A stretch of 64,000 nucleotides of DNA, taken from the NCBI GenBank assembly GCA_037447655.1, contig JBBHKE010003105.1, forward strand, positions 113,685 to 177,684. Direction: 5' to 3'. Source of the DNA: Zygnema cylindricum. Lineage: Eukaryota; Streptophyta; Zygnematophyceae; Zygnematales; Zygnemataceae. Positions 21,824 to 34,300 of this stretch are shown piece by piece; position 1 is the stretch's first letter, and every line of letters starts with the position of its first letter. The position numbers were made by a program, and so were the translations under genes. Below the pieces are notes generated by a model. The model did not search any database. It had not been told where the DNA came from and saw only the letters and a list, made by a program, of their open reading frames with translations.

Positions 21824-22213
21824 ATCCTCCTCGCAATGTTGAATCTATACAAAATTTTAATCAAACTCAAAATAATCCTAACTTAGGCCTTTCTCTCACA
21901 AAGACATCATACATAACAACTTTAGTTATCATGTTAGTTGCTTTTTCACCCGTAGGCAAAAATATGAACTCAGTCTCACCAGCATTTACTAAATCTCTCA
22001 CAAAATGCCATTGAATCATAATGTGCTTAGTCCTCTTATGAAACATTGGATTTTTGCCAATGCAATACTAGACATGCTATCTGAAAACAACTTCATACAT
22101 TTAGCTACAATTCCCAACTCACTCAACCAAATTGAAGCTTTTGCACCATGGCAAGCCGCCATGTATTCGGCCTCCGTCGAACTCAAGGCCACCGTAGGTT
22201 GAACTCTCGAACT

Positions 22214-25200
22214 CTATGAAATTGCACCTCGATATAAAACAAAAGCGTAACCGGATGTTGACTTTTCCGTGTCGAAGTCTCCACCCCAATCAGAATCGCA
22301 ATATCCAAAACAATCTAACTTTATATCCGCCTTATAAACTAAACCATAACTTAAGGTTCCAACCAAATATCTAAAAATCCTTTTATCACTCTCCCAATGA
22401 CACCTCTTAGGTGCTTGACAATACTTACTCAAAACACTAATTATCAGGACTAGTTCCAACACTAAGATACATTAAACAACAAACTGCTTATGTATAAGGT
22501 ATATCAACAGTTGGCTCACTTTTTGCTTTACTCAACTAAACTTTAGGATCTAAAGATGTACTCAAAGGCTTGGCATTCAATTCAGAAAACATAGCTAAGA
22601 CTTCTTTACAATATTGTTGTCGACTAAGTTTGAAGGAACCAAACTCATCTCTTATCACTTCAATACCAAGAATGTACCTAGTTTATCCTAAGTTTGTAAC
22701 TTTGAAGAATTTACTAAGAAAACATTTCAATTCCTGAATCCTTTCGAGGCTATCTAAAATCGTAATAAAATCATCAATATACATGTTAAATATAATCTGA
22801 TTAACTCCTCCTTTGACATAAACACCTAAATCTAAAAATGAACGAACAAAACCAAAATCCAAATTGCCTTGTGAAGACGAGTATACCTAAGTCCTTGGTG
22901 CTTACTTAAGTCCATAGAATGACTTTTTCAATTTCCACACATGTCCAGGTTTATCCGAAACTCATACTGGAATCTTCATATAAACTTCTTATTCCAATTC
23001 TCTATTTAGAAAAGCAGTTTCCACATCCTTTTGGTGGATATGCTTTCTCTTAGCAGCAGCAATCGCAATAATCATCCTTAAACCATCAAACTTAACTAGA
23101 AGTGCATATGTTTCTGTATAGTTTATACTTTTTTTCAGTTGAAAACCTTTACCAACTAATCTTGCCTTATATTTGATAATTTCACTTGATGCACTCGTCT
23201 TAGTCTTAAATACCCATTTACAATCAATAAATTTCTTTCCCTCTGGTAAAAATACTTTTTAAAATGTCCCATTATTCAATAATAGACTTAAGTTCTTTCT
23301 CAAAAGCTGGTTTCCACTTTTCATTCCAATCACTTGATGCTACAACTTCTGAATAGGACTTAGGATCCCCATTCAGAGGCTCACTCAGTAATTGCTATAA
23401 AAGGAACTCATTTAACCTAGCATCTGAAATAAAATTAACCGACTTATCTTTAACATTCATATGAAAAGTTAATATCTCAGGAGCCTTTTTTTTTAACTCG
23501 ATTACTTCTTCTAACAACAACCTCTTTTTCAATTACATCATCTTTCACATCCTTTTCACTTACAGATGGCAAACTATATTCACTTATTTGTCTATTAAGA
23601 GATCTTTCACTAGACTTAGAACTTTGAATTCCATTCTCACTTTTCAAACTTTTAGAATATGACTGTGAAGATTCAAAAGTCTTACCAACTTTAATAGATT
23701 TTTTCTTTTTTCAATGGAATTTCTCCTTATTCCTCTTCGTCACTCTCATCATCAATCCTCCAAATTGCTCTCTTCCTCAAAGTCCAAACTTTCTTCCTAA
23801 TCTTTTGTGACTTTATTGCTTTAGCCAAATCTTCGTGAAACTCCACATTCCTCGATTCGACAACCTTTCGAGTAGCGCGATTTAAAATCTTTTATTGACT
23901 TTAATTTGGACTATATCCAACAAAAATACCTGTCTAATATCTATTACTCAATTTTCCGGCTCGATATTTGTTTTCGATGTAGACAGTGGCTCAACATCCA
24001 CAAATCCTCAAATGTCGAACAGATGGAATCTTGCCACTCCATAATTCTTCTGGCGTCTTATCTCCAAAAACCGAAGTTAGTTTTCTGTTACAAGTGTAAT
24101 TTGTTGTAAGTAAAGCTTCTCCCCAAAATATCACACTATGTTAATGCTACGTAACATGGCTCTAACCATCTCTTGAAGTGTTTTATTCTCTCCCTTAGCA
24201 ATTTTATTAGATTTTTCGAAACCAAAGTTAGTTTTCTGTTACAAATGTAATTTGCTAAAAGTAAAGCTTCTCCCTAAAATATCACACTATGTTAGTGCTA
24301 TGTAACATAGCTGTAACCATCTCTTCAAGTGTTTTATTCTTTCCCTTAGCAATTCTATTAGATTGAGGTAAGTATGCAACGTAAATTGCTGCTTAATACC
24401 TCTTTTTTAACAAAAGCATTTAAAAGAAACAAATTCCCCTCCATTATCTGATCTAACTGCTTTTAATTTTCTATCCGTTTCTCTCTTTGGTGTCACAACA
24501 AACTCTCGAAACTTATATAACGCTTCTGACCTATATTTCAACAATTATACCGAACTTTTTCAACTATAATCATCCACAATAACACATATATACTTATGTC
24601 CTCCTAGACTTACCGGTTTGACGTCTTCACATAAGTCTACATGATCAAGCTCAAGTGGAGCACTAGCTTTATACTTCACATCTTTTAGAGGATGAGATTT
24701 TTTAATCTGTTTCCCTTTACTACAGCCATTACAACCTTGAACTTTCTCTCCGGATACACACTCTAATCCTCTTGCTGCAACACTTTTCACCATATTTTTT
24801 ATATTAGATTCAGAAGTATGACAAAGTCTATGATGACATAAACTTAGATCACCTCTTTCAGAACTTACAGCATTGATTGAAATTACTCAACTCTGATAAT
24901 TCTGTGGTCTAATCCATTTTAACTTACTTTGTAAATAATCAGTTACATAACCTTCTCCAAATTGATTTCCTTCTCTATCTTGGAAAATCATCCTTCCATT
25001 TTTAAACAAGGTTACTCTTCCACCATTTCTTTGTATTTGAGGATCACTAACAAGGTTTACAACTCCATCACTAACAAAGTTTACAACTGCATCAGGAAAA
25101 TACAAAGTATTGTTCAAATTTACTTTCCCTAAAACAACTTGGGCATCAACATTTTTAATATAATTCTAATCTGACAGTTCCTATTGTATCTATCGGGACA

Positions 25201-26223
25201 ACATGTCCACTAGGATCCGTAATAGTGTTAAGAACATTAAACTTTCTCAAATTTGTAAACAAACTATGATCACTACAAACCTGATGAAAGGCACTTGAAT
25301 TAACTATCCAATCTTTATTAGTTTGTCTCCCGCATGCAAAATTTGCAGAATTGACAGCAACATTTCCATCTTCTTTCATCATTATAGAAAAGTTTGAGGA
25401 CTTATCGCCTTGATCGTCATTAAATTTTGAATAGTGGGTTTGATGTCCTCCTCTTGATTGTCCAAATCTTCCACTATCTCGTCCTCAATGTCCACCTCGA
25501 CCTCTTCTTCTTTCCGATTAGTAAGATGATCCTCCTCCATTTCGTTGAAAACACTAAGCACTAACATGTCCCCATTTCTTACATATATTGTATTGTTTTT
25601 CCTTATCTGAACAGTTAGTAGCCATATGTCTTTCCTTATTACACTAATAACAAGTGACAAGACCTAGATTACCATCTCTAAAATCTCTTCCAAAATCTAA
25701 ATACTGAAAATTGTTTCTACCCCCTCTTGATCTAAACCTTCCTCTACCTCCACGACCCATAAAGAATATACCTCAAGCGTGTAGTGAGGTTTACATTCAA
25801 ATTTCCACTATTTCCAAATCCTCTACTATCTTTCTCTTTACTCTTCTCTGCGCCTTTTAGAAGGTTAATAGCAAAATCAAAAGCAGGTTTCTCAATAGAT
25901 CTTATGACTTCTACTGTGACATCAAACTTATATGGTATTCCATTTAAAAACACAAATACTTTTTCATCTTCAATAGGAAACTTTCCTACGCTATTCAACT
26001 GCTTTATCAAAACATTAAATCTTTTTAGAGCATCATCAATCGACTCATTACTCTTCATCCTTAACTGAATAAATTCTTGAAATTTATATTTAGACTTAGT
26101 GGCGAATCCTTTCTCATACAAATTTTGTAGATGAGTCCAACAAGCATGAGCTGTATCATGAGTTAACATATGCTCATGAAACAAACTACTACTACTCTGA
26201 AGTAAAGCAATCATAGCTGCCAT
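22214..26223 (-). pseudogene. Copia gag-pol, degenerate
   Basis: The gag segment at 26223-25744 (HDTAHACWTHLQNLYEK, GIPYKF) is of the UBN2/retrotrans_gag type. Protease-like DWIVNSSAFHQVCSDH at about 25382-25155 has lost the catalytic DSG (it reads NSS). The GAG-pre-integrase/integrase region at 24793-24560 reads CNGCSKGKQIKKSHPL then ELDHVDLCEDV and VIVDDYS. RT lies at about 23900-22480, badly broken. RNase H at 22462-22214 reads FGYCDSDWGGD and STSGYAFVL. A 161-bp tandem duplication at about 24068-24389 adds to the damage. Confidence 0.88.
24068..24389. repeat. 161-bp tandem duplication inside the Copia body
   Basis: Two head-to-tail copies offset by 161 bp share aagttagttttctgttaca and the following ~140 bp with scattered differences. 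The duplication happened in this copy or in its recent ancestor. Confidence 0.88.
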
Positions 26224-26748
26224 ATCTTTAGCATCCCACTATTTCGTTCCTTTTGCATTTATTGGTCTTTTCTCTTCTCTTGGAAGTTTTTTTTACAATT
26301 TGTTTAGAATAAAGGTTCCCTGAATATATCTTTCCAAACAAAATAATAATTTCCATTAAGCATTAGTTTTAGAAGACACCTTATAATCTGACTCTTCATC
26401 TGAACTTGACTCATCATCATCATCATAAAAAGTTAGGTCTCTTTTGCCTTTTTTGACTTTCTTCTTAGAACTCTTATCATTTGAATTGCCACCAAAGGTA
26501 GGAGTTTTACCCAATGATTGACCTTCTATTTTTGCGTTTAGAAATTCGGAAAGTTCATTTATAGTCGCTAGATCAAACTGAATTGTGAGACTCTCTTACG
26601 CCATTGATAGCTTTTTCGATTCTCCAACTCCAAAAGCGACTCCAGTGTCTTCACTGTGTTCTTTCTTTTCGGAGTATTCCTCCACCATAACTTATAAACT
26701 CTCGATTCTTAATCAATTCTTAACTCAAATCTAAGTGGAATAAACACT

Positions 26749-26760
26749 GCTCCGATACTA
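26749..26760 (-). promoter_or_regulatory. Primer-binding site of the minus-strand Copia element
   Basis: The minus strand reads TAGTATCGGAGC two bases inside the 5' LTR. This is close to TGGTATCAGAGC, the standard plant PBS complementary to initiator tRNA-Met. Confidence 0.8.
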
Positions 26761-26762
26761 AA

Positions 26763-27398
26763 TGATAGGAATAAGAGTCAATCCGAATGCGCTCACAATT
26801 ACATTAATGTCTCAATGCGGAAGCGAAATTAAAACGAAATCAAACATTATAACATATTGAAAACTCATAATCCAAGATAAAGGCGAATTTAATACTCAAT
26901 GAAATAAACTCATATTATCTCAATCATTTACTCAAACATTATACTTCTCTTGACTCTTAATTTTATTCCTTATTAATTCAATCTAACTCACACGATGGCT
27001 TTTTAACTTAGCCGTGAAAACGATCTAGAACACTAACTCTAGAAGTGACTTAATGTACTTAGACGCAAATATGGTACAAAGTAAAGTGAAACTACTTGAA
27101 ACGAATCCGACAAAGTTCTGTTCGGCAAACTTAACTTACGCGAAACGAAACTACTAGACGTATGTCGCGCGAAACGAAACTAAACGAAACTTTTTGAAGT
27201 ACGACACTAGAACTTAAACGAAACAAAAATCAAATCAAATCAAATCCTGTACACGTGAAACGTACACGCACGAAATACTAAATCAAACTAAATAAAACAA
27301 AACAAAAATAAACGAATTGTTTCGTGACCAAATCTAAGACACACTAACTACGAACCAACATCGGTTAAATGTAGATTTTAACATTGTAAATCCTAACA
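26763..27398 (-). repeat. 5' LTR of the minus-strand Copia element
   Basis: 636 bp, TGATAGGAATAAG at one end and TCCTAACA at the other; partner of 21176-21823. Confidence 0.93.
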
Positions 27399-27830
27399 GG
27401 AGAGTGGGACAGGAGGGGAAGGGAAAAGGCAATTTTTTGAGAGAGGAGGGAGGGAAAGGGGGAGAGTAAGATAGATTGCCGATTTAAAGGAAAGGGAGAG
27501 GGAGATGGAAGAGGGATGTTTAAGGGGGAGGGTTGAAATAAGGGTGAGGGATAGGGTAGAAATAAGGGAGAAAGGGGGCAGATTTTAGGGAGAGGGAGAG
27601 GGAAAGAGTGAGGGAGAGGGAGAGAGAGATGGAAAATTTTAAAGGGGAAGGAAAGTAGAAGGCGAGGGCTGAAATAAGGGAGACAGAGAGACCAAAAAGA
27701 AGAGAGAAGGAAAAGGAAAAAATAATGGAGAGGGAAAGGAAGAGTAAAAGGCAAAAACAAGGGCGAGGTAAAGGGAGTGAGAAAGGACAGAAATAAGGGA
27801 GAGGGAGATTTTTGGAAATACGAAACCGAT
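27399..27830. repeat. Purine-rich GAGAGGGA block, right half
   Basis: Continuation of 20190-21175 with the same GATTTAAAGG/GGGAGAGGGAGA character, beginning with the GGAGA duplication. Confidence 0.85.
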
Positions 27831-28780
27831 GGAGCTGATCGGCGGATGCTAGAAAGTTGTTAAAACACAAGGATCAACTCACTTCATATACAATAAAGCA
27901 AGATGATGCATAGCGGAAGCTTACACACAAATAAATCTCAATCACCTCATAACATATCACATCGAAAATATATATATATATATATATATATATTAAGCCG
28001 AGGCTTTTGCAAAACAATCTCTCACTCTTACCAATCTAACTCACTCATATTTCTAACTCACATTGAACACTTATTCTCACTCACACTCACACTGAATACA
28101 TTTTGATAGATGATATATTTCCTAACTCTACTCACTTACTAAATACTCACTAACATAATAAAGAACAAGTACAACTGAAATCAATACATAACAAACAATC
28201 CCTAAACATAACGACCAGGTGCACTCTAAGTGCTCCTGCTATAGCCGACAATATCAAGCTACCTCTAACCAAACAAATCTGCTATCTGTACTCTGACAAA
28301 TTTGCTCTCCAAATTTGCTCTCTGTGAATCGTAGCAGGATCCGTTGTATAAAGGTACTGCCGCTTCGTCGTACACATAAAATATTCCCGCGGACTAAAAG
28401 ATCGCGTCACGCTTCGCGAACATATAATATTACACCGACGCCAAACCGCGCTTCGCGAACCAACATTTCATCGAAATCGTCCAACGCACGAAGCGTACAA
28501 TTCAATATCGACAATGAGAGGCATAAGTCGCAAACGGTCAACAAAAACCGTGACCGACCGTTTATCGACCGCCCGCGCCGGATTTGGAACGGATTCGGTT
28601 GCCAAATATTGAGGGCAGGGCGGTTGCGGTTGGTTGATTCACCTGAAAAAGAAAAATGGTCGGTTACGGTCGGTCAATCAAAAAACAAAAAAAAATGATA
28701 TTTTGTACTGTCCATACAATCCAACATTATTGTACTTTGTACTCTTTGGTATGGTGGAAGTACGTGACATCATGATTAGC
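27831..28780. other. Intergenic; short (TA)n at 27967-27994
   Basis: No gene is recognised. The stretch at 28530-28690 (rich in CCG/GGTCGG words such as ggtcggttacggtcggtca) resembles the centre of the inverted structure at 29205-29430 and may belong to the same repeat. Confidence 0.4.
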
Positions 28781-28784
28781 GTCG

Positions 28785-29637
28785 CAAATGTGACACGGTA
28801 GTATCACTATTCATTTCGCAATCTTAGGGAATGCGACAAAGCATCGCAAAATCTGACATGGTACACCGCGAATCGTTGTTTGACTATAGAAATTAGAGTA
28901 AAGAAAAAAATAGTGTCATTCATTCAAATTTAGTGCCATGAGACGTGGCAGATTATGGTCCATGTCCATAAATAGTGTAATTTGTTTTATTTAAGGTATT
29001 TATGTCAAAATTTAGGGGTGCCGATATAGAGTACCTAAGGCTAATAACGATTCACTGTGTAGCACAGTATTCATTTCGCAAATCTTAGGGAACGAGACAA
29101 AGCGTCGCAAATTTGACACGATAGTAAACAATATTCTTTTCGCAAATCTAAGGGAACGCGACAAATTGTAATTATTGGCTTATTCATATGTTGTACATTA
29201 GATAATTTTGAACTTTTCGGTTGCAGGCGGGAGAGGCCGCAAAATTCAAATTTTACATAACCGAAACCGACTGTTTTTTTTTTCAGAATCTGAGTAATTG
29301 ACACCCGACCGGGTTATGTCACGCTCCAAAATTGTTAACCGTTAACCGACAGGCGTTTACGAAAATAAAAGTTAACCGAAACTCAATTTCCCGCGACTAA
29401 CCGTGCCCGCCTATAACCGAAAAAGTACAAATTTAACTTATGTATGACGTATGAATAAGCCAATAATTACGATTTGTCACGTTCCCTAAGATTTGCTAAA
29501 TGAATAGTGTACTACCGTGTCCGATTTGCGACGCTTTGTCACGTTCCCTAAGATTTGCGAAATGAATAGTGTACTACCGTGTCAGATTTGCGACGCTTTG
29601 TCGCGTTCCCTAAGATTTGCGAAATGAATAGTGTACT
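28785..29637. repeat. Inverted arrangement of ~58-bp tandem repeats (foldback-like)
   Basis: The left arm carries units reading TTCGCAAATCTTAGGGAACG then GACAAAGCGTCGCAAATTTGACAC. The right arm (29465-29637) carries three units in the opposite orientation. Both arms also share AATAAGCCAATAATTACGATTTGTC in opposite orientations. The centre contains CCGTTAACCGACAGGCG and related words. A MITE interrupts the left arm and the gypsy LTR abuts the right arm. It resembles a foldback element with tandem-repeat arms; no transposase is visible. Confidence 0.75.
28862..29061. mobile_element. TA-flanked MITE inserted in the tandem-repeat arm
   Basis: Ends TACACCGCGAATCG and CGATTCACTGTGTA. The surrounding repeat gives an empty-site comparison: other units read GACACGGTAGTACACTATTC, and here GACATGG-TA-element-TA-GCACAGTATTC. 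The insertion therefore duplicated TA. Confidence 0.88.
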
Positions 29638-30613
29638 TGTAACAGTAATTGTGGATCGAACTTATTCGTAAATGGGTATTTAAGTGTTACGTAAATAGAG
29701 TTTTGAATTTGATTGACGTCCGCGAAAGAATCGCACGATTTGGGGATGTATTTTAAAAGATATAGTGATTGGTGTATTTAGGCGACAGCGCGAGGTCAAA
29801 ATAACGATTGGGTGTTCATTGTTACGGGTTAAGGGTCAAACTATCCGCGGAATTTAAGGCGTACGTTTATAATGTACTAAACAAAATCAATATTTCGTTT
29901 GGTACGCACGATGGTTCGTTTCTTACAATTTTTAGTACGAAACGTCACTTTTAGTTTATGGAATTTCGTAGGAAGTTTTGCGTGGGAAATTCGCGACGCA
30001 CGTTCGTGCGAAGTCGCATTTCGTTTGACGCGCACTTTTGCACGTAAATGTTACGCAGTGAAACATAGCGTTTGATTGGTTAGAAATGCTACGTAGTTAG
30101 TAAGAGATTTGGCATGTTTTTGCATTGGTCAGTCTGAGTCCTTGCTGATCAATGATTGACCCAAGTAAAACCTGTTCAACAGAGCATTGAATGTGGCCTG
30201 GCGAGTCCATGATGATGATGGATAAATAGTGAAGTCTAAGAGGAGAGTAAACATTTTTTTCTTTGGGAAAAGTTTGTGGAAATTTTGACAGATCTTGGTC
30301 TTGAGCAATTAAAACCAAATTGGAGCATTGGCATTTTGGCATTGAAATCTCTTACAAACTAAGTAGTGTTTTAGTAGTTAAGAGATATAATTATTAAGAG
30401 TGGAGAGTAAAGGAAAACACTTTAATAAGAAGGGTTGAGCCACGAGGGCAAGAGACAAAGCTAATGTTATGTGGACAAAAGCTTCTTCTAATTTAAAGTT
30501 TATCCTTATGTGAGTGCTTTCCAATGTGGATGTGTATTTTCCAATGTGTGGAATGTGTGGTTGAAATTGGTTGTAGTAATGGGATTTTTTGAGAGGTAGG
30601 AAATCCTATTACA
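29638..30613 (+). repeat. 5' LTR of gypsy G1 copy A
   Basis: 976 bp, TG...CA. Closely similar to 36423-37397 and, in inverse orientation, to 51041-51981. Confidence 0.95.
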
Positions 30614-30615
30614 TA

Positions 30616-30627
30616 TGGTATCAAAGC
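30616..30627 (+). promoter_or_regulatory. Primer-binding site (initiator tRNA-Met type)
   Basis: TGGTATCAAAGC lies two bases after the LTR. It differs by one base from the common plant PBS TGGTATCAGAGC. Confidence 0.9.
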
Positions 30628-31380
30628 TTTGGTTACTCCAAAGCTTGCTCACTCGAATATCGATTGTCGTGACAGGTGAGGGTGCTCTAACCTGTGTTGG
30701 TAGAATCACAATGTGAAGTGGTAGGGGATTAGAGGGAAACTGAGTGATCACATTGCCAGCGGCCGCTGGTTAGATGTGGGGCGTGCTCAGGTCCTAAGGA
30801 CTAAGGCGGGGTGGGCAGTGTAGCCACCGCTGAAGCTCACTCCAATTACCTAGAGGTGAAACAAACTTGCCTTCTCCTAGCAATGATTCTTGTCTAGAGG
30901 GAGGGCTTGAAGTCATGAAGGGTGAGGATGTGAGGATTAGAGAACAAAAGATCCTGATGTAGTGGAAAATGGGAAATTTGCTAATGGTGGAGAAGGAAAG
31001 TGGAGCACTTTACATCTTCAAGAGCAAAAGAGTCCAGAAACGACTTAAAACTTTTCAAACTCTAAATTGTTACCTTTGATTGCTTTCAATTTTGCTGTTG
31101 CAAAATTTGTGGTTGAATTTTACCTTTGAGAGCTTTGAATTTTGTTGATGCAAAATTTATGGGGAAAATTTTTACCTTTCTATTTCAATATTTGGGAAAA
31201 TTGAATTTTCACTAACTTACTTTTAATGTTTATTTGATTTTCGGATTTTGATATATTTCAAAGGATTTGTTAAGGAGAAGAAGTCTTGGATTGGAGCAAT
31301 CAGAAGACTTCAAACCTACAGCAAATTTCTTTGGGAAATTTTATTCTATCTTTCCTTTACTAGATTTCATTTTTGTGATA

Positions 31381-34300
31381 ATCGCAAATTCTGCATGGAA
31401 ACGAGAAATTGAAAATGCCTTAAATGTTTTAAAGAAACGTAGTGTGAAATTGGTCAAAAGATTTAATAATCATGCTGCAGCTGTGGATGAAACAATTTCT
31501 GAGTTGAAAAGGGAATTGAAGGATGTTAAAGAAAATGGAAATGTATCAAATCAAAAATTGGATAAGCTAATTAATTTAATTCACACCAGAAATGATGTTA
31601 GTGACCAAAAAGGTGAGAGTAGTAAGAGAAATGCCAGTTTTAGGGAAGATAATCACGATAGACCTAAAAAAATAAGGGATCTGAAATTGTCTATCAGTGA
31701 AGCACTATCATTTGATGGTAAGAAGATTGATGAGTTAGGTGCTTGGATTTTTCATATGGAGTATTATTTGGAATCTAGAAACTGTGATAGTGATGATTAC
31801 ACTTCTTTTGCTGTTACTTGTTTGAAAGGTGATGCTCAAATTTGGTATTACACTCAGGGGAGGTCTAATTTGATTCCTGATAATGCTGATTGGGAAGCTT
31901 TTAAGACCGCGATCAAATCGCATTTCTTGTCTGTCACTTATAAATCAAGAATGGAAGAAACTGTGAAAGATTATATTGTGGAATTTGACTCATCTAGCAT
32001 TCATGTCATAGGTTTGACTAATGAAATGGCTAGGTTGCATTTTTTGAACTATTTGAATCTTATATTCAAATCAGAACTGAAACATCAAAAATTTATTAAT
32101 TTGAAGGAATTACAAGATAAGTCATTGGAATTATAGGATGAATTGGGGTATAATCGTGAAACTCAAGCACTCAGGGGAAATTTCAATGAGGTATCAAAGT
32201 GGGGTGAGGAGAAATTTGAGGATGAAGGTCTGAATGCAGGTCTAGTTAATAGGAAGAAAATCTTCAAAGGAAATCAGAGGGGTGGACAAAGTGTTAATGC
32301 ATGAAATAAATTTTAGAATAGAGGGGGCTACATTAAGAGTCCTAAACCAAGCATTAATGCTCAAAAACCTAATTTTACCATTCCCAAGTGCACTATTTGT
32401 CAAAAAAGAGGTCATAGGGCATCTGAATATGCACAACTGAAGAAAATTAACTGTTATAACTATGAAGAGGAGGGACATTTCAGCAGAGAATGCACAAAAC
32501 CGAAGAAAAAAATCACTTGTTTTAAATGCGGAGGTCCAGATCATTACGCTAAGGACTGTACAGATGAGGGATCTTTTAAAACAGTTGATGTGAATGAAGG
32601 TCTTCATGAAGATATTGCATTATACCTAGCTGAATAGAAAGCCCAGGAGGTGGGAAACGTAAAAGATTAGCTGAAACGTAAAAGATTAGCTGAAAGTCCT
32701 CAGTTGAGTCGACCAGATTCAGAGATTAAAGAGTTAACTCTAGAGGGCAAGCTAATGAATGGAAAGGCTAAGACAGCTCAATTTATTATGATGCTAATTA
32801 CACTCCATAATTTGAACAATCCTTCTGAGGAAACTCCTAACAACATACCTATGTTAGGACAGTATAGTAACGATGACACCAGACAAAGTTTGATCAGATT
32901 TGAGTCTTTAGTGGAAGGAAAACCATTGAGATTTATGGTAGATTCATGTGCTACACATCATTTTATTTCACATAAGTTTGTTAAAGAAAATAATATTCCT
33001 ACAGTCATAAGGGAAAAACCTTTACATGTTCAAGTGGCAAATGGTAATAAGTCCACATTAGATTTATAAACTGACAGAATAGAAGTTGATATCCAAGGTC
33101 ATAAAATGAAAGTTGTGTGTGAAATAATGAATTTGGGTAGTGAGGAGCTAATACTGGGAAAGCCTTTGTTATCTGAACATAACGCTCAAATTAATTGGGA
33201 AACTAACACCTTGAAAGTGAAGACTGAAAACGGTTGGAAGGTTTTACAAGCATTACTTTTGAAGAAGTTGCATAGGAATCATATAAATAACATAACCAAG
33301 TAAGGAGTGGAAAGTTTGATTTTTGCTAAACAATTTAAAAAGCATTTAAAAGATAAAACAAATCATGCTTTCTTGTTATTAGTAACTCAGGTAGTTACTG
33401 ATGAAGGGGGGGGAGAAAACAATAACATTGATGTAATTCCTAAATCAGACACCACTAAAACTCTTGAAAAACAAAAATCAGACACCACTAAAACTCTTGA
33501 AAAACAAAAATCTGATTTTGTAACTGACATTAATACATCCGATGCTGTTGTTAAAGATTTGATTTTTGAATTGAGAGACGTTTTCCCAAATGACTTACCC
33601 TCAGAGAGGCCACCTTTTCGAGATGTGGAACATGTTATTAACCTTGAACCTGGATGTAATCCTCTTATCAGAGGAATTTATAAGCATAACTTCCTTGAGC
33701 AGGAGGAGTTAAAGAAACAGATCAAGAAGCTTTTGGAGAAAGGACATATTCAGCCCAGCAAATCACCGTATGGAGCACCCGTTCTCTTTGTCAAAAATAA
33801 GGACGGAACGTTGAGGATGTGTGTCGACTATCGTAGTCTGAACAAGATTACGGTGAAGGATAAGTATCCGTTACCTTTAATTTCTGATTTGATAAATCGT
33901 TTGAAAGGTGCTAAATTATTTTTTTGATTGATCTGCGTAGTGGCTTTAATGAGGTGCAAATTAGAACTGAAGATGTTGATAAAATTGCTTTTAGAATAAA
34001 GTCCGTCATTTTGAATGGATACTGATGCCATTTGGTTTGGCGAATGCACCACCTACTTATCAAAGATTAATGAACCAAACATTTTCAGGTTATATAGATG
34101 AGTTTATTCAGGTGTTTATAGATGTTATTTTAATTTATAGCGAATCTAAAGAACAATATGTAATTCATCTAAAGAAAGTGTTGGAAAGGTTAAGGAAAAG
34201 AAAGTTATATGGAAAATTGTCAAAATCCAGCTTTCTTAAAAGTAACAATTATTTTTGGGACATGTAGTTAGTGGGGAAGGTGTTAAAACAGTTCCATCCG

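Larger units (their letters stand above)
21176..27398 (-). mobile_element. Ty1/copia retrotransposon, inactivated, minus strand
   Basis: Two LTRs (21176-21823 and 26763-27398) start TGATA and end CCTAACA (CCTAAAA in the left copy). The perfect 5-bp target duplication GGAGA lies at 21171-21175 and 27399-27403. Protein order on the minus strand is gag, protease, integrase, RT, RNase H, the Copia order. Numerous stops and frameshifts show it is dead. Confidence 0.95.
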
